Origin: Candidatus Zhuqueibacterota bacterium
GTDB taxonomy: Bacteria > Electryoneota > RPQS01
Length of the DNA stretch: 45,125 nucleotides
Assembly (NCBI GenBank): GCA_003818605.1
Contig: RPQS01000028.1
Location: forward strand, 1-45,125
Direction: 5' to 3'
Positions 34,521 through 43,097 of the stretch are shown here, piece by piece. The notes below the pieces were generated by a model that did not search any database, was not told the origin of the DNA, and worked only from the letters and a program-made list of their open reading frames with translations. The position numbers and the translations under genes are program-made. Each line of letters begins with the position of its first letter. The first letter of the stretch is position 1.

Positions 34521-35341
34521 TTAAAAAGAATTCTGCTAAAACCGACAGAGGAACAAGTCGATATAGCCAGATCATAGAACACATTTTTCTCATGCGTTAT
34601 AAAAAAGGCGTGAATGAAGTCGAGTTCGATAGAGATGATGTGCGAGCGGCTTGTCAAAAGTTGAATGTAGATCTGGTTAAGAACATTGGTGATCTTGTTT
34701 ACAGTTTTCGATACCGTGCGACCCTACCAGAGAAAATCAGAATGCGTGCAACCGTGGGCAAGGCGTGGATTATCCAACCGGCCGGACCTGCTAAATACCG
34801 ATTTGTACTGCGCACTCTGACTATGATTGTACCGACGAAAGGTCTTGCCGAGACGAAAGTGCCCGATGCAACTCCCGGTCTGGTTGGAATGTACGCGTTA
34901 AACGATGAGCAAGGATTGCTTGCGCGAGTCCGATACAATCGGTTAATCGATCTATTTACAGGCGTTGTCTGTTACTCGCTACAAAATCATTTGCGGACAG
35001 CAATATTGAATATTGGGCAAGTAGAGACGGACGAACTCTATGTTGGGGTGGACAGGAAAGGGGCGCATTACATCTTCCCCGTTCAAGCAAAGGGCGGTAC
35101 TGACAAGCTCAGTATTGTCCAAATAGAACAAGATCTCGCTCTCTGTGCAGCCAAGTTCCCAACGTTAATATGTCGTCCCGTGGCGGCTCAATTTATCGAA
35201 GATGATCTAATTGCACTTTTTGAGTTTGAGGATAGCAAGGAAGGTGCCAAGATTTCACGCGAAAAGCACTATCGTCTTGTCCCGCGAGGGCAACTTACTA
35301 AAGCAGAACTGAAGGCATATCGAAACCGCACAGAAGATTAG
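34505..35341 (+). CDS. Putative type II restriction endonuclease partner
   Basis: The 278-residue protein overlaps the methyltransferase gene. It begins with a basic region and a probable DNA-binding helix pair (YSQIIEHIFLMRYKKG, then VEFDRDDVRAACQKL). A nuclease-like core VETDELYVGVDRKGAHYIFP then VQAKGGTDKLSIVQIEQD lies at about 175-215. It has the order D...(Q)AK of a PD-(D/E)xK site, with Gln where Glu or Asp is usual. RE identity rests mainly on context, since type II endonucleases are rarely conserved. The target is unknown. Confidence 0.75.
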   Translation: MARKVIKKNSAKTDRGTSRYSQIIEHIFLMRYKKGVNEVEFDRDDVRAACQKLNVDLVKNIGDLVYSFRYRATLPEKIRMRATVGKAWIIQPAGPAKYRFVLRTLTMIVPTKGLAETKVPDATPGLVGMYALNDEQGLLARVRYNRLIDLFTGVVCYSLQNHLRTAILNIGQVETDELYVGVDRKGAHYIFPVQAKGGTDKLSIVQIEQDLALCAAKFPTLICRPVAAQFIEDDLIALFEFEDSKEGAKISREKHYRLVPRGQLTKAELKAYRNRTED

Positions 35342-35353
35342 ACTGGAGAGCTT

Positions 35354-36208
35354 TTGTCCGACAATAAAGAACGGCGTTTTCTGCCGAAGGCTTACGATAA
35401 CCGCGAATTCCTGCACAGCGCGCAGGCGCGGACGTTGCGCATCTTAGCGGAATATCTGGAGCCGCAGGCGCGGCTAAGGCAGCATAAAATCCGCGGTACC
35501 GTAGTGGTTTTCGGATCGGCGCGCGCGCATTCCCCGGAGATGTTTGCCGAGAGCGTGCGGCGGGTGCAGGAGGATTTGAAAAAAGCATCGCCCGAAGAAG
35601 CCGTGCGTATTCGTCAAAAAATCACGATAGACGAACGAATGAGCAAGTACTATGCGGACTGCATGCGGCTGACGGGATTGCTGACCGACTATTTTCGCGG
35701 TCTGCCCGATCCGCGCAGCCACCACGTGGTTTGCTCCGGCGGCGGACCGGGAATCATGGAAGCGGCGAATCGCGGAGCGATTGAAGCGGGCGGAAAAACC
35801 GTGGGATTTTCCATCAGCCTACCGCACGAACAGGCCAACAACCGCTTTCTGGATCCGCGGCTGACCTTTGAATTCCACTACTTTTTCATGCGCAAATACT
35901 GGTTTATGTATCTGGCGCGGGGCTTGGTGGTCTTTCCCGGCGGTTTCGGAACCATGGACGAACTGTTTGAAATGATGACGCTGGTTCAGACGCAAAAAGT
36001 TCGCAAGCGGGTGCCTATTGTCCTCTACGGATCGGCCTTTTGGGAGGACGTGGTACGGTTTGAAACGATGGTTCAATGGGGTGTCATCTCTCCGGAAGAC
36101 ACGAAGTTATTCAAGATTTGTGACACACCGGAAGAGGCCCTGGAATTTCTCAAAAAAGAGATAGACGGCGGCTTGGACATGGAACCCAATCCCGCCCACG
36201 ACGAGTAA
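35354..36208 (+). CDS. LOG family protein (TIGR00730/lysine decarboxylase-like)
   Basis: The start is TTG 35354, preceded by GGAGAG. The 284 residues contain the diagnostic VVCSGGGPGIMEAANRGAIE (about 124-143) and FPGGFGTMDELFEMMTLVQT (about 195-214). LOG proteins hydrolyse nucleoside 5'-monophosphates to free base and ribose phosphate. They are not lysine decarboxylases despite older naming. This longer form has an N-terminal extension (RRFLPKAYDNREFLHSAQAR) found in the nucleotide-hydrolase PpnN-like/long-LOG group. It follows the R-M pair by 12 bp but is probably a host gene. Confidence 0.88.
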   Translation: MSDNKERRFLPKAYDNREFLHSAQARTLRILAEYLEPQARLRQHKIRGTVVVFGSARAHSPEMFAESVRRVQEDLKKASPEEAVRIRQKITIDERMSKYYADCMRLTGLLTDYFRGLPDPRSHHVVCSGGGPGIMEAANRGAIEAGGKTVGFSISLPHEQANNRFLDPRLTFEFHYFFMRKYWFMYLARGLVVFPGGFGTMDELFEMMTLVQTQKVRKRVPIVLYGSAFWEDVVRFETMVQWGVISPEDTKLFKICDTPEEALEFLKKEIDGGLDMEPNPAHDE

Positions 36209-36247
36209 AACAGACGACGCAGCAAAAAAACAGCATGGATTGATCTG

Positions 36248-36778
36248 ATGAATCTCACTCGGCAACTCATTCTAATGATCGCTCTGAGCGTGTTCTTGGG
36301 GCTTGGAGCGCGTAATATGCAGAGAAATCCGGTACCATTCTGGGGATATCCCAAGCCGATAGAACTCATCCGAACGAAAGTGGCATTTGCCGGAGCGGAG
36401 TTGGTCTCTTCCGACAGCGCATTTGTACCCGCGGACCAGCCCTATGAGGTGGATCTCTCCACGGCGATGGGTTTGTACATGAAGCGCAAGAAGAATAATG
36501 TCCATTTTATAGACGCGCGCGAAACGGAACTGTATGCGGAAGGACATATTCCCGGAGCACGAAACATCCCGTTTGATCAGATCTCCAAGTATGCGGATTC
36601 GTTGCTTACAATCCCCCAAAATGATCTCTTACTGCTCTACTGTGAGGGAGGAGATTGCCGCTCTTCCCACGATCTGGCGGAGTATATGTTGGCCAATGGT
36701 TGGAAGCGGATTACCGTATATCTCGGTGGTTGGGCGGAGTGGTCCGCAGAGACGGATTTTATAGATTCCAAGCAATAA
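36248..36778 (+). CDS. Membrane-anchored rhodanese-domain protein
   Basis: The 176-residue protein has an N-terminal hydrophobic segment (QLILMIALSVFLGLGA) as anchor or signal. The rhodanese fold has NVHFIDARETELYAEGHIPG and AR-N-IPFD, with active-site loop LLYCEGGDCRSSHDLAEYML (catalytic Cys at about 132, a second Cys at 137) and ITVYLGGWAEW at the end. It would move sulfane sulfur or sense it in the periplasm. The downstream MauE/DoxX-like gene suggests a role in envelope sulfur or thiol redox chemistry. That link is inferred. Confidence 0.9.
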   Translation: MNLTRQLILMIALSVFLGLGARNMQRNPVPFWGYPKPIELIRTKVAFAGAELVSSDSAFVPADQPYEVDLSTAMGLYMKRKKNNVHFIDARETELYAEGHIPGARNIPFDQISKYADSLLTIPQNDLLLLYCEGGDCRSSHDLAEYMLANGWKRITVYLGGWAEWSAETDFIDSKQ

Positions 36779-36799
36779 CTTAGACTTTCAGCAAGCTCC

Positions 36800-36838
36800 A
36801 AGGCAGGACGCATTTTTAGCGGCCTGCCTTTGTTTTTA
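36800..36838 (+). terminator. Terminator after the rhodanese gene
   Basis: AAGGCAGG/CCTGCCTT is an 8-bp stem, loop ACGCATTTTTAGCGG, followed by TGTTTTTA. It looks like a rho-independent terminator. Confidence 0.75.
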
Positions 36839-37046
36839 GGCACTTGGCTAATATGGCATCTGCCGATTCAATCCGGACGGTCTTTGGGAATTCGGCAGGT
36901 CGCTAAACCGAATATCTGTGAATTTTTCAGGGTTGAAAACGGGGCGCGAAAAAGCGATTTTTCTATGCTCTTTTTTTGACGTAACTTGCTAATTTTTTCA
37001 AGACTTCCCCTTGACTTTGTGAAGAAAAAGCGTTAAATTCACACGA

Positions 37047-37508
37047 ATGAGTCCAAAACCAAAAAAATGGCTTTTTGAGGCCCTGGAATGGGTTTGCCGA
37101 ATCGTGGTGGCGGCCGTATTTATTTTTGCGGCCGTACCAAAAATTCTCGATCCCACGGCCTTTGCTAAAGCCGTGGTCAACTACCGTTTGGTTCTGCCGT
37201 TGATCGGGCAAGGCTATGTTTATCCCGTAGCCATGTTCCTGCCGCCGCTGGAACTGGTGGCAGCCGTTGCCCTGCTGTTCAACCGCTGGAGAAGAGCCGG
37301 CAGCTTGGTTTGCGGCGCAATGTTGCTGCTGTTTATTGTGCTTATTGCTCAGGCGATGGTTCGCGGATTTAATATTGATTGCGGTTGTTTCGGATCGGGA
37401 GCGGCGGGGCAGGCTCTCGCGCAAAAAGTGGGTATTAAAAGAATTTTCGAAGACGTTGTGTGGCTTCTCATGTGCGCGTTTGTGTGGGTGCGGTCGAAGA
37501 AAGGGTGA
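37047..37508 (+). CDS. MauE/DoxX-family redox-associated membrane protein
   Basis: The 153-residue integral membrane protein has four hydrophobic helices (IVVAAVFIFAAVPKIL, YPVAMFLPPLELVAAVALLF, LVCGAMLLLFIVLIAQAM and a C-terminal one). NIDCGCFGSGAAGQAL carries a Cys-x-Cys pair in the loop before the last helix, typical of the MauE/DoxX group. The group is linked to disulfide exchange with periplasmic thioredoxins and to quinone reduction. It lies 268 bp after the rhodanese gene, beyond a terminator, so it is probably transcribed separately. Confidence 0.85.
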   Translation: MSPKPKKWLFEALEWVCRIVVAAVFIFAAVPKILDPTAFAKAVVNYRLVLPLIGQGYVYPVAMFLPPLELVAAVALLFNRWRRAGSLVCGAMLLLFIVLIAQAMVRGFNIDCGCFGSGAAGQALAQKVGIKRIFEDVVWLLMCAFVWVRSKKG

Positions 37509-37633
37509 GGGATGAAGCGGCCCGATTTGTGGCTGAGCAGCGAGTTTATATCTTTCGCACGGATACATACACACCCTGACGATCACCAGCGATGCAACAC
37601 GGCGGCAATTGGACAAGGGATGAAGGAGGAAGG

Positions 37634-39505
37634 ATGAACAGGAAAATCTGTACATCTCGAGGGCTTGAGATTCTTGTGATCGCGATGTTGATCCTTGCGT
37701 CCAGCACTCCCGCTCTCGCCCGTTTGATGGGAAAAGGCCAATACATTTATCAAGAGTTCCCGCCCGTCCGCCCCGCTTCCCCGCCCGCTTATCATGCTCC
37801 CCGCGCCGGTGATCGCCTCGATGAAGACTGGCAGTTTATCCAATATCTCTACGATGCGGACTCGTTGTACCCCGGATATTGGAATGCCGTACCGGTGGGA
37901 TTGGGTTTCACTCCCAAAGGCCGCGGTTTTTTAGCCACGCTGCACACGGTATTCAATTCGATGGATGGCGGCATTTCGTGGGACAATATTGATCCGAATC
38001 CGCCGCCCTCCACCCAATCCGACTTCGTAGTTCTCCGTTCTCCAACCTATATCAGCAATCTTGCCGTTCGCCCGCGATCGCGCGATACAACGCGCACGGA
38101 CACAGTGCTCATAACTACGGTCAACGGCAATCTGGATATGGGGACGGTGCGACTGATCTACAACCTCATGGGATACAGGCTTTATCCACTGGCGCAATAT
38201 ACCACCAATTACTGGCTCACTAACATTACCATTCCCGATTCGGTCACGGCCTTTGCCTATGCCGGAATGGAAGGCAGACTTTACGGCAACGACTCGCTTT
38301 GGTTGTCGCAATGGGAGTATCTGAGTTCCGACAAGGTATTGATTCGCGCCGGACGGCAGGATAGTCTCGATTTAAACGAGACGTGGGTCTCGGGGGCCGC
38401 GAATGCGGGATCGCTGATTGTGGCCGTCGGTTCGCATCATTGGATCAGCCGTGACGGGGGCCGATGGTGGCGAATCCGCCCGGCGGCCGATTCCATTTTC
38501 GACAACTGCGTGAGCTTCAGCGATACGGTTCACGGACTCACGGGCGGGGGAACGATCTCGCCGCAGTCGCAGGGCTGGGTGCATCGCACGACGAACGGCG
38601 GAGAAAGCTGGTCAGGACGCGTGCTGCAAACGGACATTCCCATCCGCTCGGTGGAAATGGTCTCACCGCAAATGGCTTTTGCCGCGGGCGGAAACTACGA
38701 ACAAGCCGTCGGAAAGATTTGGAGCAGCACAGATGGCGGTGCAACGTGGAATCAGGACTTGCTGCTTGGCGCGGAAATTAAATGTCTGGAAAGCCGTCGC
38801 GTGAACGCGGCCTATGTGGATGTGTTTGCGGCCGGAGCATTTCCCGATTTTCGCGGCGGAGTATGGCGCAAGCGAATCTTCCTTCCCGATACAACAGGTC
38901 CCGTGGTTATGGCTGATCCCGATTCGCTCAATTTCGGTTCGCTGCTGCCGGGGACGCGGGATACTCTTTTTGTGACACTGCACAATTTCGGCGGGGCTGC
39001 GGATTCCATTTTGGAGATCACGGGCGGAACGACGGAATTTATTCCGTTGTGGACAGCGGAACACGTTGAATTGCGCGCGGGAGAGGAACTTACTTTGCCG
39101 GTGATGTTCCGATCCATGACGGAAGGTGAGTTCCAATGCCATCTGCAAGTGGTCACGCAGACCAGCGGCCCGGTGGATATATTTTGCCGCGCGGAAGTTT
39201 CCATTTCTGATATCAATCGTCCCGGTGTGTCGCTGCTGCCTTCTGATGCTAAGTTGTCGGTGTGGCCGAATCCGGGCAATTCGAGTTTCGATATCCGTTT
39301 CGAATTACAGAGAGCCGCGTTGGCTTCCGTGCGCGTTTTCGATTTATCCGGCCGTTTGGTGGCCACGCTGGTGGAAGCCAGCTTCGCCGCCGGAGAATAT
39401 ACGCGGACGTGGGATGGGAACAGTCAGGCTTCGGGCATTTACTTCGTGCGCTTGGACGTGGCGGGAATGCAGGGAATCGCGCAAAAGGTTCTGCTGTTAA
39501 AATGA
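37634..39505 (+). CDS. Secreted propeller protein with ASH-like domain and T9SS sorting domain
   Basis: The start is ATG 37634, with GGAGGAAGG just before it; an upstream in-frame ATG is unsupported. The 623 residues start with a signal peptide (LEILVIAMLILASSTPALA). Asp-box-like units RTTNGGESWSGRVLQT and SSTDGGATWNQDLLL mark a BNR propeller up to about 420. An ASH/choice-of-anchor-like sandwich follows (LNFGSLLPGTRDTLFVTLHN). The final 90 residues have VWPNPGNSSFDIRFELQRA, VFDLSGRLVATL and SGIYFVRLDVAG, the T9SS type A sorting domain. Surface or secreted location is inferred. The ligand is unknown. Confidence 0.85.
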   Translation: MNRKICTSRGLEILVIAMLILASSTPALARLMGKGQYIYQEFPPVRPASPPAYHAPRAGDRLDEDWQFIQYLYDADSLYPGYWNAVPVGLGFTPKGRGFLATLHTVFNSMDGGISWDNIDPNPPPSTQSDFVVLRSPTYISNLAVRPRSRDTTRTDTVLITTVNGNLDMGTVRLIYNLMGYRLYPLAQYTTNYWLTNITIPDSVTAFAYAGMEGRLYGNDSLWLSQWEYLSSDKVLIRAGRQDSLDLNETWVSGAANAGSLIVAVGSHHWISRDGGRWWRIRPAADSIFDNCVSFSDTVHGLTGGGTISPQSQGWVHRTTNGGESWSGRVLQTDIPIRSVEMVSPQMAFAAGGNYEQAVGKIWSSTDGGATWNQDLLLGAEIKCLESRRVNAAYVDVFAAGAFPDFRGGVWRKRIFLPDTTGPVVMADPDSLNFGSLLPGTRDTLFVTLHNFGGAADSILEITGGTTEFIPLWTAEHVELRAGEELTLPVMFRSMTEGEFQCHLQVVTQTSGPVDIFCRAEVSISDINRPGVSLLPSDAKLSVWPNPGNSSFDIRFELQRAALASVRVFDLSGRLVATLVEASFAAGEYTRTWDGNSQASGIYFVRLDVAGMQGIAQKVLLLK

Positions 39506-39569
39506 CATGCGCAGCATGTCATCCTGAGCCGCCGTTGGCGGTGAAGGATCTCAAACGGAATAATGCCAC

Positions 39570-40580
39570 ATGAATCTTCGCGGGCGGCTGACCATCGAAC
39601 TTTTTCATTCGCGCTGCCTGGAGGGAAATCCCTTAGGTGATCCGGCCGTGCGCGAGATTCCGGTCTATTTGCCGGAAGGCTATGCCGCCGCGCATGAATA
39701 TCCGCTGCTTGTGATTCTGGCGGGATTCACCGGATCGAGCCGCACGCATTTGAACTGGATGCCGTGGGGGGAAACGATGCCGGAGCGGATCGAGCGCTTG
39801 ATTGCTTCGCGCAAGATTCCGCCGTGCGTGGCGATTTTTCCCGATCCGTTCACGCGGCTGGGCGGATGTCAGTACTTGAACAGCGGCGCGGTCGGCGATT
39901 ACGAAGATCATTTGGCGGGCGAACTCATTCCCTGGGCACGCGAACACTTTAACGCCGGGCGTAAACCTGCGACGACGGTCATTGCGGGAAAATCTTCCGG
40001 CGGCTTTGGTGCGTTCGCACTGGCGGCGCGGCATCCGGATCTGTTCGGTTGGATGATCATGCACAGCGGCGATTGCTATTTCGATTACTGCTGTATTCCC
40101 GATTTTCCGGTGGCGGCGGGAGAAATTCGCAAGGCGGGCGGGCCGCGCGAGTTCATGGCGAAGATCGGCCAGCCGGGATTACAGGGTAAGAATTATTTTA
40201 CGGCCGTGAATATGATTGCCATGTCCGCCTGCTATTCGCCGAATGCGGAAAGTCCGTGGGGGTTCGATCTGCCGTTCGATTGGGAAACGGGTGAAATGAA
40301 GAGCGACGTGTGGGCGAGGTGGCTGACGCATGATCCGGTGCGGATGGCGGACCGTCCTGAAGTGATTGCAGCTCTGAAAAAACTGCGCGGAATTTACATT
40401 GAATGCGGCACGCAGGATGAATTCAATTTGCAGTGGGGCGCGCGCATTCTGACCAAAAAGCTGCGCGCGGCGCGGATTGCGGTGGAGCATCGCGAATTCG
40501 ACGGCGGACACATGAATACGCACTACCGGTACGATGAGAGTTTGGGGTGGCTCGGAGAAAAGCTGAAAGCGGAAAGCTGA
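39570..40580 (+). CDS. Alpha/beta-hydrolase fold esterase (putative esterase family)
   Basis: The 336-residue soluble protein resembles the esterase D/feruloyl-esterase group. Oxyanion-side segment YPLLVILAGFTGSSRTHLNW comes first, and the nucleophile elbow IAGKSSGGFGAFALAARHPD has GxSxG with Ser at about 142. A late IYIECGTQDEFNLQWGAR supplies the acid, and FDGGHMNTHYRYD the His. No signal peptide is seen. It could hydrolyse acyl or formyl-glutathione-type esters, but the substrate is unknown. A small gene begins 1 bp after its stop. Confidence 0.85.
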   Translation: MNLRGRLTIELFHSRCLEGNPLGDPAVREIPVYLPEGYAAAHEYPLLVILAGFTGSSRTHLNWMPWGETMPERIERLIASRKIPPCVAIFPDPFTRLGGCQYLNSGAVGDYEDHLAGELIPWAREHFNAGRKPATTVIAGKSSGGFGAFALAARHPDLFGWMIMHSGDCYFDYCCIPDFPVAAGEIRKAGGPREFMAKIGQPGLQGKNYFTAVNMIAMSACYSPNAESPWGFDLPFDWETGEMKSDVWARWLTHDPVRMADRPEVIAALKKLRGIYIECGTQDEFNLQWGARILTKKLRAARIAVEHREFDGGHMNTHYRYDESLGWLGEKLKAES

Positions 40581-40581
40581 A

Positions 40582-40770
40582 ATGCCGAAAACATCCCGTT
40601 TGAATAAAGAATGGCATTTGGCGAATCCGATGCCGAAGAAGGCGACGCTCGAACAACGCATCGCATGGCACGCGGAACACGTTCAGAATTGCGCCTGCCG
40701 CGAAATGCCGCCCTCGATTGCCGCAGAAATTAGAAAGCGGAAATCTGAAAGCGGAAAGCGGAATCCGTAG
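40582..40770 (+). CDS. Small conserved Cys-pair protein
   Basis: The 62-residue protein starts 1 bp after the esterase stop. Its core EWHLANPMPKKATLEQRIAW, then HAEHVQNCACREMP, has a CxC pair and matches a small uncharacterised protein family that I recognise only by pattern. The last 12 residues run into a REP, so the native C terminus may be shorter. It could bind a metal through His and Cys. No function is known. Confidence 0.65.
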   Translation: MPKTSRLNKEWHLANPMPKKATLEQRIAWHAEHVQNCACREMPPSIAAEIRKRKSESGKRNP

Positions 40771-40950
40771 CCGCGCACGGCAGTGCGGTCCTATAAATAA
40801 TCGCGAGGGGTGAGGGCACCCGCTCGCGGCGAGGCAAGTTGTTTCGTAGCCGCGCACGGCAGTGCGAGCCGTATTGAGATTGTAGGGGCACGATATATCG
40901 TGCCCGTCGGGAAATCGCCCCCCTTTTATCCCCCCGTGAACGGAGGGAGA
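40767..40950. repeat. Cluster of REP and GC-run repeats before the YfiT-like gene
   Basis: GTAG-headed REPs are at 40767-40790 and 40846-40869 (both CCGCGCACGGCAGTGCG type) and at 40882-40905 (palindrome GGGCACGATATATCGTGCCC). A CGCGAG...CTCGCG hairpin lies between them at about 40802-40830. A 34-bp-type GC-run repeat follows at 40917-40950. No gene is present. Confidence 0.82.
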
Positions 40951-41005
40951 CCCGATTTAAGCCGGGCGGGTCATGGGTCCGCCATAGCGATTAAAGAAAT
41001 CCGAA

Positions 41006-41560
41006 ATGATTATGTCCGATCCCAGATATCCGATAGGCGAGTTTGCGTGGGCGGGAACGCTCACGGTGCAGGAACGGCGCGAAAAAATCGAAGTCATCGC
41101 CGCGCTGCCGGCAAAACTGCGCGCGGCCGTGGCCGGACTCTCGGACGCGCAGCTTGACACTCCGTACCGCGAAGGCGGCTGGACGGTGCGGCAGGTTGTG
41201 CATCATTTAGCGGACAGCCACATGAATGCTTATGTACGGATGCGGCTTGCGCTCACCGAAGACGTGCCGCAAGTTAAGCCGTACGATGAAGCGAAGTGGG
41301 CGGAACTGGCCGACGCGCGCACCGCGCCCATCGCGATCTCGCTGACATTGCTGGATGGATTGCACTCGCGTTGGGCGATGCTGCTGAAATCCCTCGAAGA
41401 AAAAGATTTCGGGCGGACGTTTACGCATCCCGAGCATAAAAACGCGCTCAGTGTGGATTGGCTTGTGGCCATTTATGCGTGGCATTGCCTTCATCATGTT
41501 GCGCACATTACCGCACTGCGCGAACGCATGGGCTGGCTCTACGTCGAGCAGGGTCGCTGA
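41006..41560 (+). CDS. YfiT/BstA-like DinB-family thiol transferase
   Basis: The 184 residues match the YfiT group of metal-dependent DinB proteins, some of which conjugate bacillithiol to electrophiles. Features are DPRYPIGEF at the start, LDTPYREGGWTVRQVVHHLA with the first metal His, DSHMNAYVRMRLALTED, FTHPEHKNALSVDWLVAIYA and WHCLHHVAHITALRERMGW with the paired His. ATG 41012 is an equally good start. The last codons and the TGA lie inside a hairpin repeat (41548-41566), so the native C terminus may have been altered by that insertion. Confidence 0.88.
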   Translation: MIMSDPRYPIGEFAWAGTLTVQERREKIEVIAALPAKLRAAVAGLSDAQLDTPYREGGWTVRQVVHHLADSHMNAYVRMRLALTEDVPQVKPYDEAKWAELADARTAPIAISLTLLDGLHSRWAMLLKSLEEKDFGRTFTHPEHKNALSVDWLVAIYAWHCLHHVAHITALRERMGWLYVEQGR

Positions 41561-41614
41561 CCCTGCCGGAGTCGGCAAGTAGCCGCGAGGGGTGTGGGCA
41601 CTCACTCGCAGCGG
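41548..41614. repeat. Hairpin overlapping a stop codon, then a long GTAG-headed element
   Basis: 41548-41566 is GCAGGGTC-GCT-GACCCTGC, the minus-strand orientation of the TCGGCGGA family, and contains the TGA of the YfiT-like gene. 41579-41614 begins GTAG, then CCGCGAGGGGTGTGGGCACT and CACTCGCAGCGG, resembling hairpins at 21669 and 40802. Confidence 0.75.
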
Positions 41615-41656
41615 GGAAAGAAGACTGTCAGACAAATCATTAACGAGAAATATAAT

Positions 41657-42250
41657 ATGCCAGCGGATATACTTAAGAGTTTGTGGGATGGACTTCGAAG
41701 CTTGATAGACATCAAACCCAGACATTGGTTTGCGCTTGCACTTATCTCTCTTTTTATCTTGTTTGCACCTCAACAAGTCGCGCAGGCTCTTCATTTAGAC
41801 GTTTTCCGCACATCCTATGGACCGTGGATTGGTGTAATTGCAGTGACTGCAATTTTTCTGGGTATCGCGCAATTGACACCGAGTTTAAGAGAGCGATTCG
41901 GTGTATTTCGGGCAAGGCGAAAGGTTTTAAAAGAGTTGTGGCTTCTATCGAGAGATGAAAGGCTCCCGCTAATTTACTGTTATCGCAATAAACAGAGGGA
42001 GATATGGTTACCATCCGATGACCCAAGAATAAAAAAGATTGCAAGACGACATATTATCATAAGTCTTTCGCAATACACAAACGGCGGGCAGTGGGAATAC
42101 ACAATACCAGAAGTGGTTTGGCGAGAACTTCAGCGGCGGTACGACAAATTCGTACGACAGGCATATCCAGATGACGCAACATTGAATAATGAAATGGATA
42201 TATTTAAACCGTATACTAAACCACGCTTCCGCTTTGAGCGCAAATGGTGA
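41657..42250 (+). CDS. SieB-like superinfection exclusion membrane protein
   Basis: The start is ATG 41657; the earlier open frame covers repeat DNA. The 197 residues have two adjacent membrane helices, PRHWFALALISLFILFAP and YGPWIGVIAVTAIFLGIAQL, preceded by a short amphipathic region. A soluble tail includes VLKELWLLSRDERLPLIYCY. This layout and the IDIKPRHW lead-in match the superinfection exclusion B family, which blocks phage infection in lambdoid systems. It is AT-richer than flanking genes and surrounded by repeats. No other phage gene is nearby, so it is probably a transferred defence gene. Confidence 0.7.
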   Translation: MPADILKSLWDGLRSLIDIKPRHWFALALISLFILFAPQQVAQALHLDVFRTSYGPWIGVIAVTAIFLGIAQLTPSLRERFGVFRARRKVLKELWLLSRDERLPLIYCYRNKQREIWLPSDDPRIKKIARRHIIISLSQYTNGGQWEYTIPEVVWRELQRRYDKFVRQAYPDDATLNNEMDIFKPYTKPRFRFERKW

Positions 42251-42296
42251 TTTCGGAGAATTGTTGCAAACATAAAGTTCTCTTAATGATATTCGC

Positions 42297-42662
42297 ATGA
42301 ACCACTTTCACATCGGATGTAATTTGAAGTCGGGGGTGGAACCGGAGAGGTTCTGTGAAAGTGCGCGCGAACTCTTGAGTTTTTTGCATGAGCGGGAGTT
42401 CATCGAAGGCTATTACATTCAGCGGCGGAAGTTCGCGGTTGAGCCGCCGGAGACGGGAGAATATCTGATTGTAGTGGAATTCTCCACCATCGAGCAGGCC
42501 AACCGCGCGTTCGAGTTCGTAACCACGGGCGGGGATGTGATCGAGGAATTCGGCAAGACCATCGAACCCGCCATCAAGGATATTCATATCAGTATGTATC
42601 GCGATTTTCCCGAACCGCGAAGAAGAAAGGAAACGGGACACAAATCGTCCGCGGGAGAATGA
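42297..42662 (+). CDS. DUF6614-like small alpha/beta protein
   Basis: The 121 residues open with MNHFHIGCNLKSGVEPERFC and have FIEGYYIQRRKFAV, TGEYLIVVEFSTIEQANRAF and HISMYRDFPEPRR. The order of FHIGC, RRK and YRDFP segments fits a small uncharacterised family (DUF6614-type) with a ferredoxin-like or dimeric barrel fold. No catalytic residues stand out. It precedes the coiled-coil gene by 44 bp and may be co-transcribed. Confidence 0.55.
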   Translation: MNHFHIGCNLKSGVEPERFCESARELLSFLHEREFIEGYYIQRRKFAVEPPETGEYLIVVEFSTIEQANRAFEFVTTGGDVIEEFGKTIEPAIKDIHISMYRDFPEPRRRKETGHKSSAGE

Positions 42663-42705
42663 ATCTTCTTCACTCCCCACGCCCGATAAAAAGGAGGAAA
42701 TGACC

Positions 42706-43074
42706 ATGTGGAAGAAATCGCTATTTGTGGTCGCTTTCCTGTTCCTGATCGGCATCATGTACGCGCAGGAAACCCCAACAGCGGCACCGGCCCAGACCGC
42801 CGATGAAAAGCAGGCCGCGTTTGACCAGCGGGAAAAAGATCTTGACAAACAAATGACCACCAACGAAGATCAGCAGCGGGAACTGGAACAGAAGATTGAC
42901 GAACTCGAGCGGCAGATCAAAGAAAGCGAAATCAATCTTGACCGCCTGAAAACGGATCAAAAAAACATCAAGCTGAAGATGAAAGCGCTGAAGGCTGAGG
43001 TCAAAGCGTTCAAGGCGGAAGAGAAAGCCCGCAAGAAAGCCGAGAAAGAGGCGGAAAAGGCCAAAGGGAAATAG
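42706..43074 (+). CDS. Exported Lys/Glu-rich coiled-coil protein
   Basis: The start is set at ATG 42706 because GGAGG lies 8 bp upstream; ATG 42700 is too close to it. The 122 residues have a signal peptide (KKSLFVVAFLFLIGIMYAQ). An Ala/Pro linker then leads to a continuous heptad region from ADEKQAAFDQREKDLDKQ to the lysine-rich end. It is a periplasmic or secreted helical rod, possibly DUF4200/OmpH-like in appearance, with no defined function. Confidence 0.7.
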   Translation: MWKKSLFVVAFLFLIGIMYAQETPTAAPAQTADEKQAAFDQREKDLDKQMTTNEDQQRELEQKIDELERQIKESEINLDRLKTDQKNIKLKMKALKAEVKAFKAEEKARKKAEKEAEKAKGK

Positions 43075-43097
43075 TTTAACCAAACGACAATTTACGT

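Noticed and set aside
41657-42250. Prophage remnant around the SieB-like gene
   Set aside because: No integrase, structural, lysis or attachment sequence is nearby. One exclusion gene is better read as a transferred defence gene.
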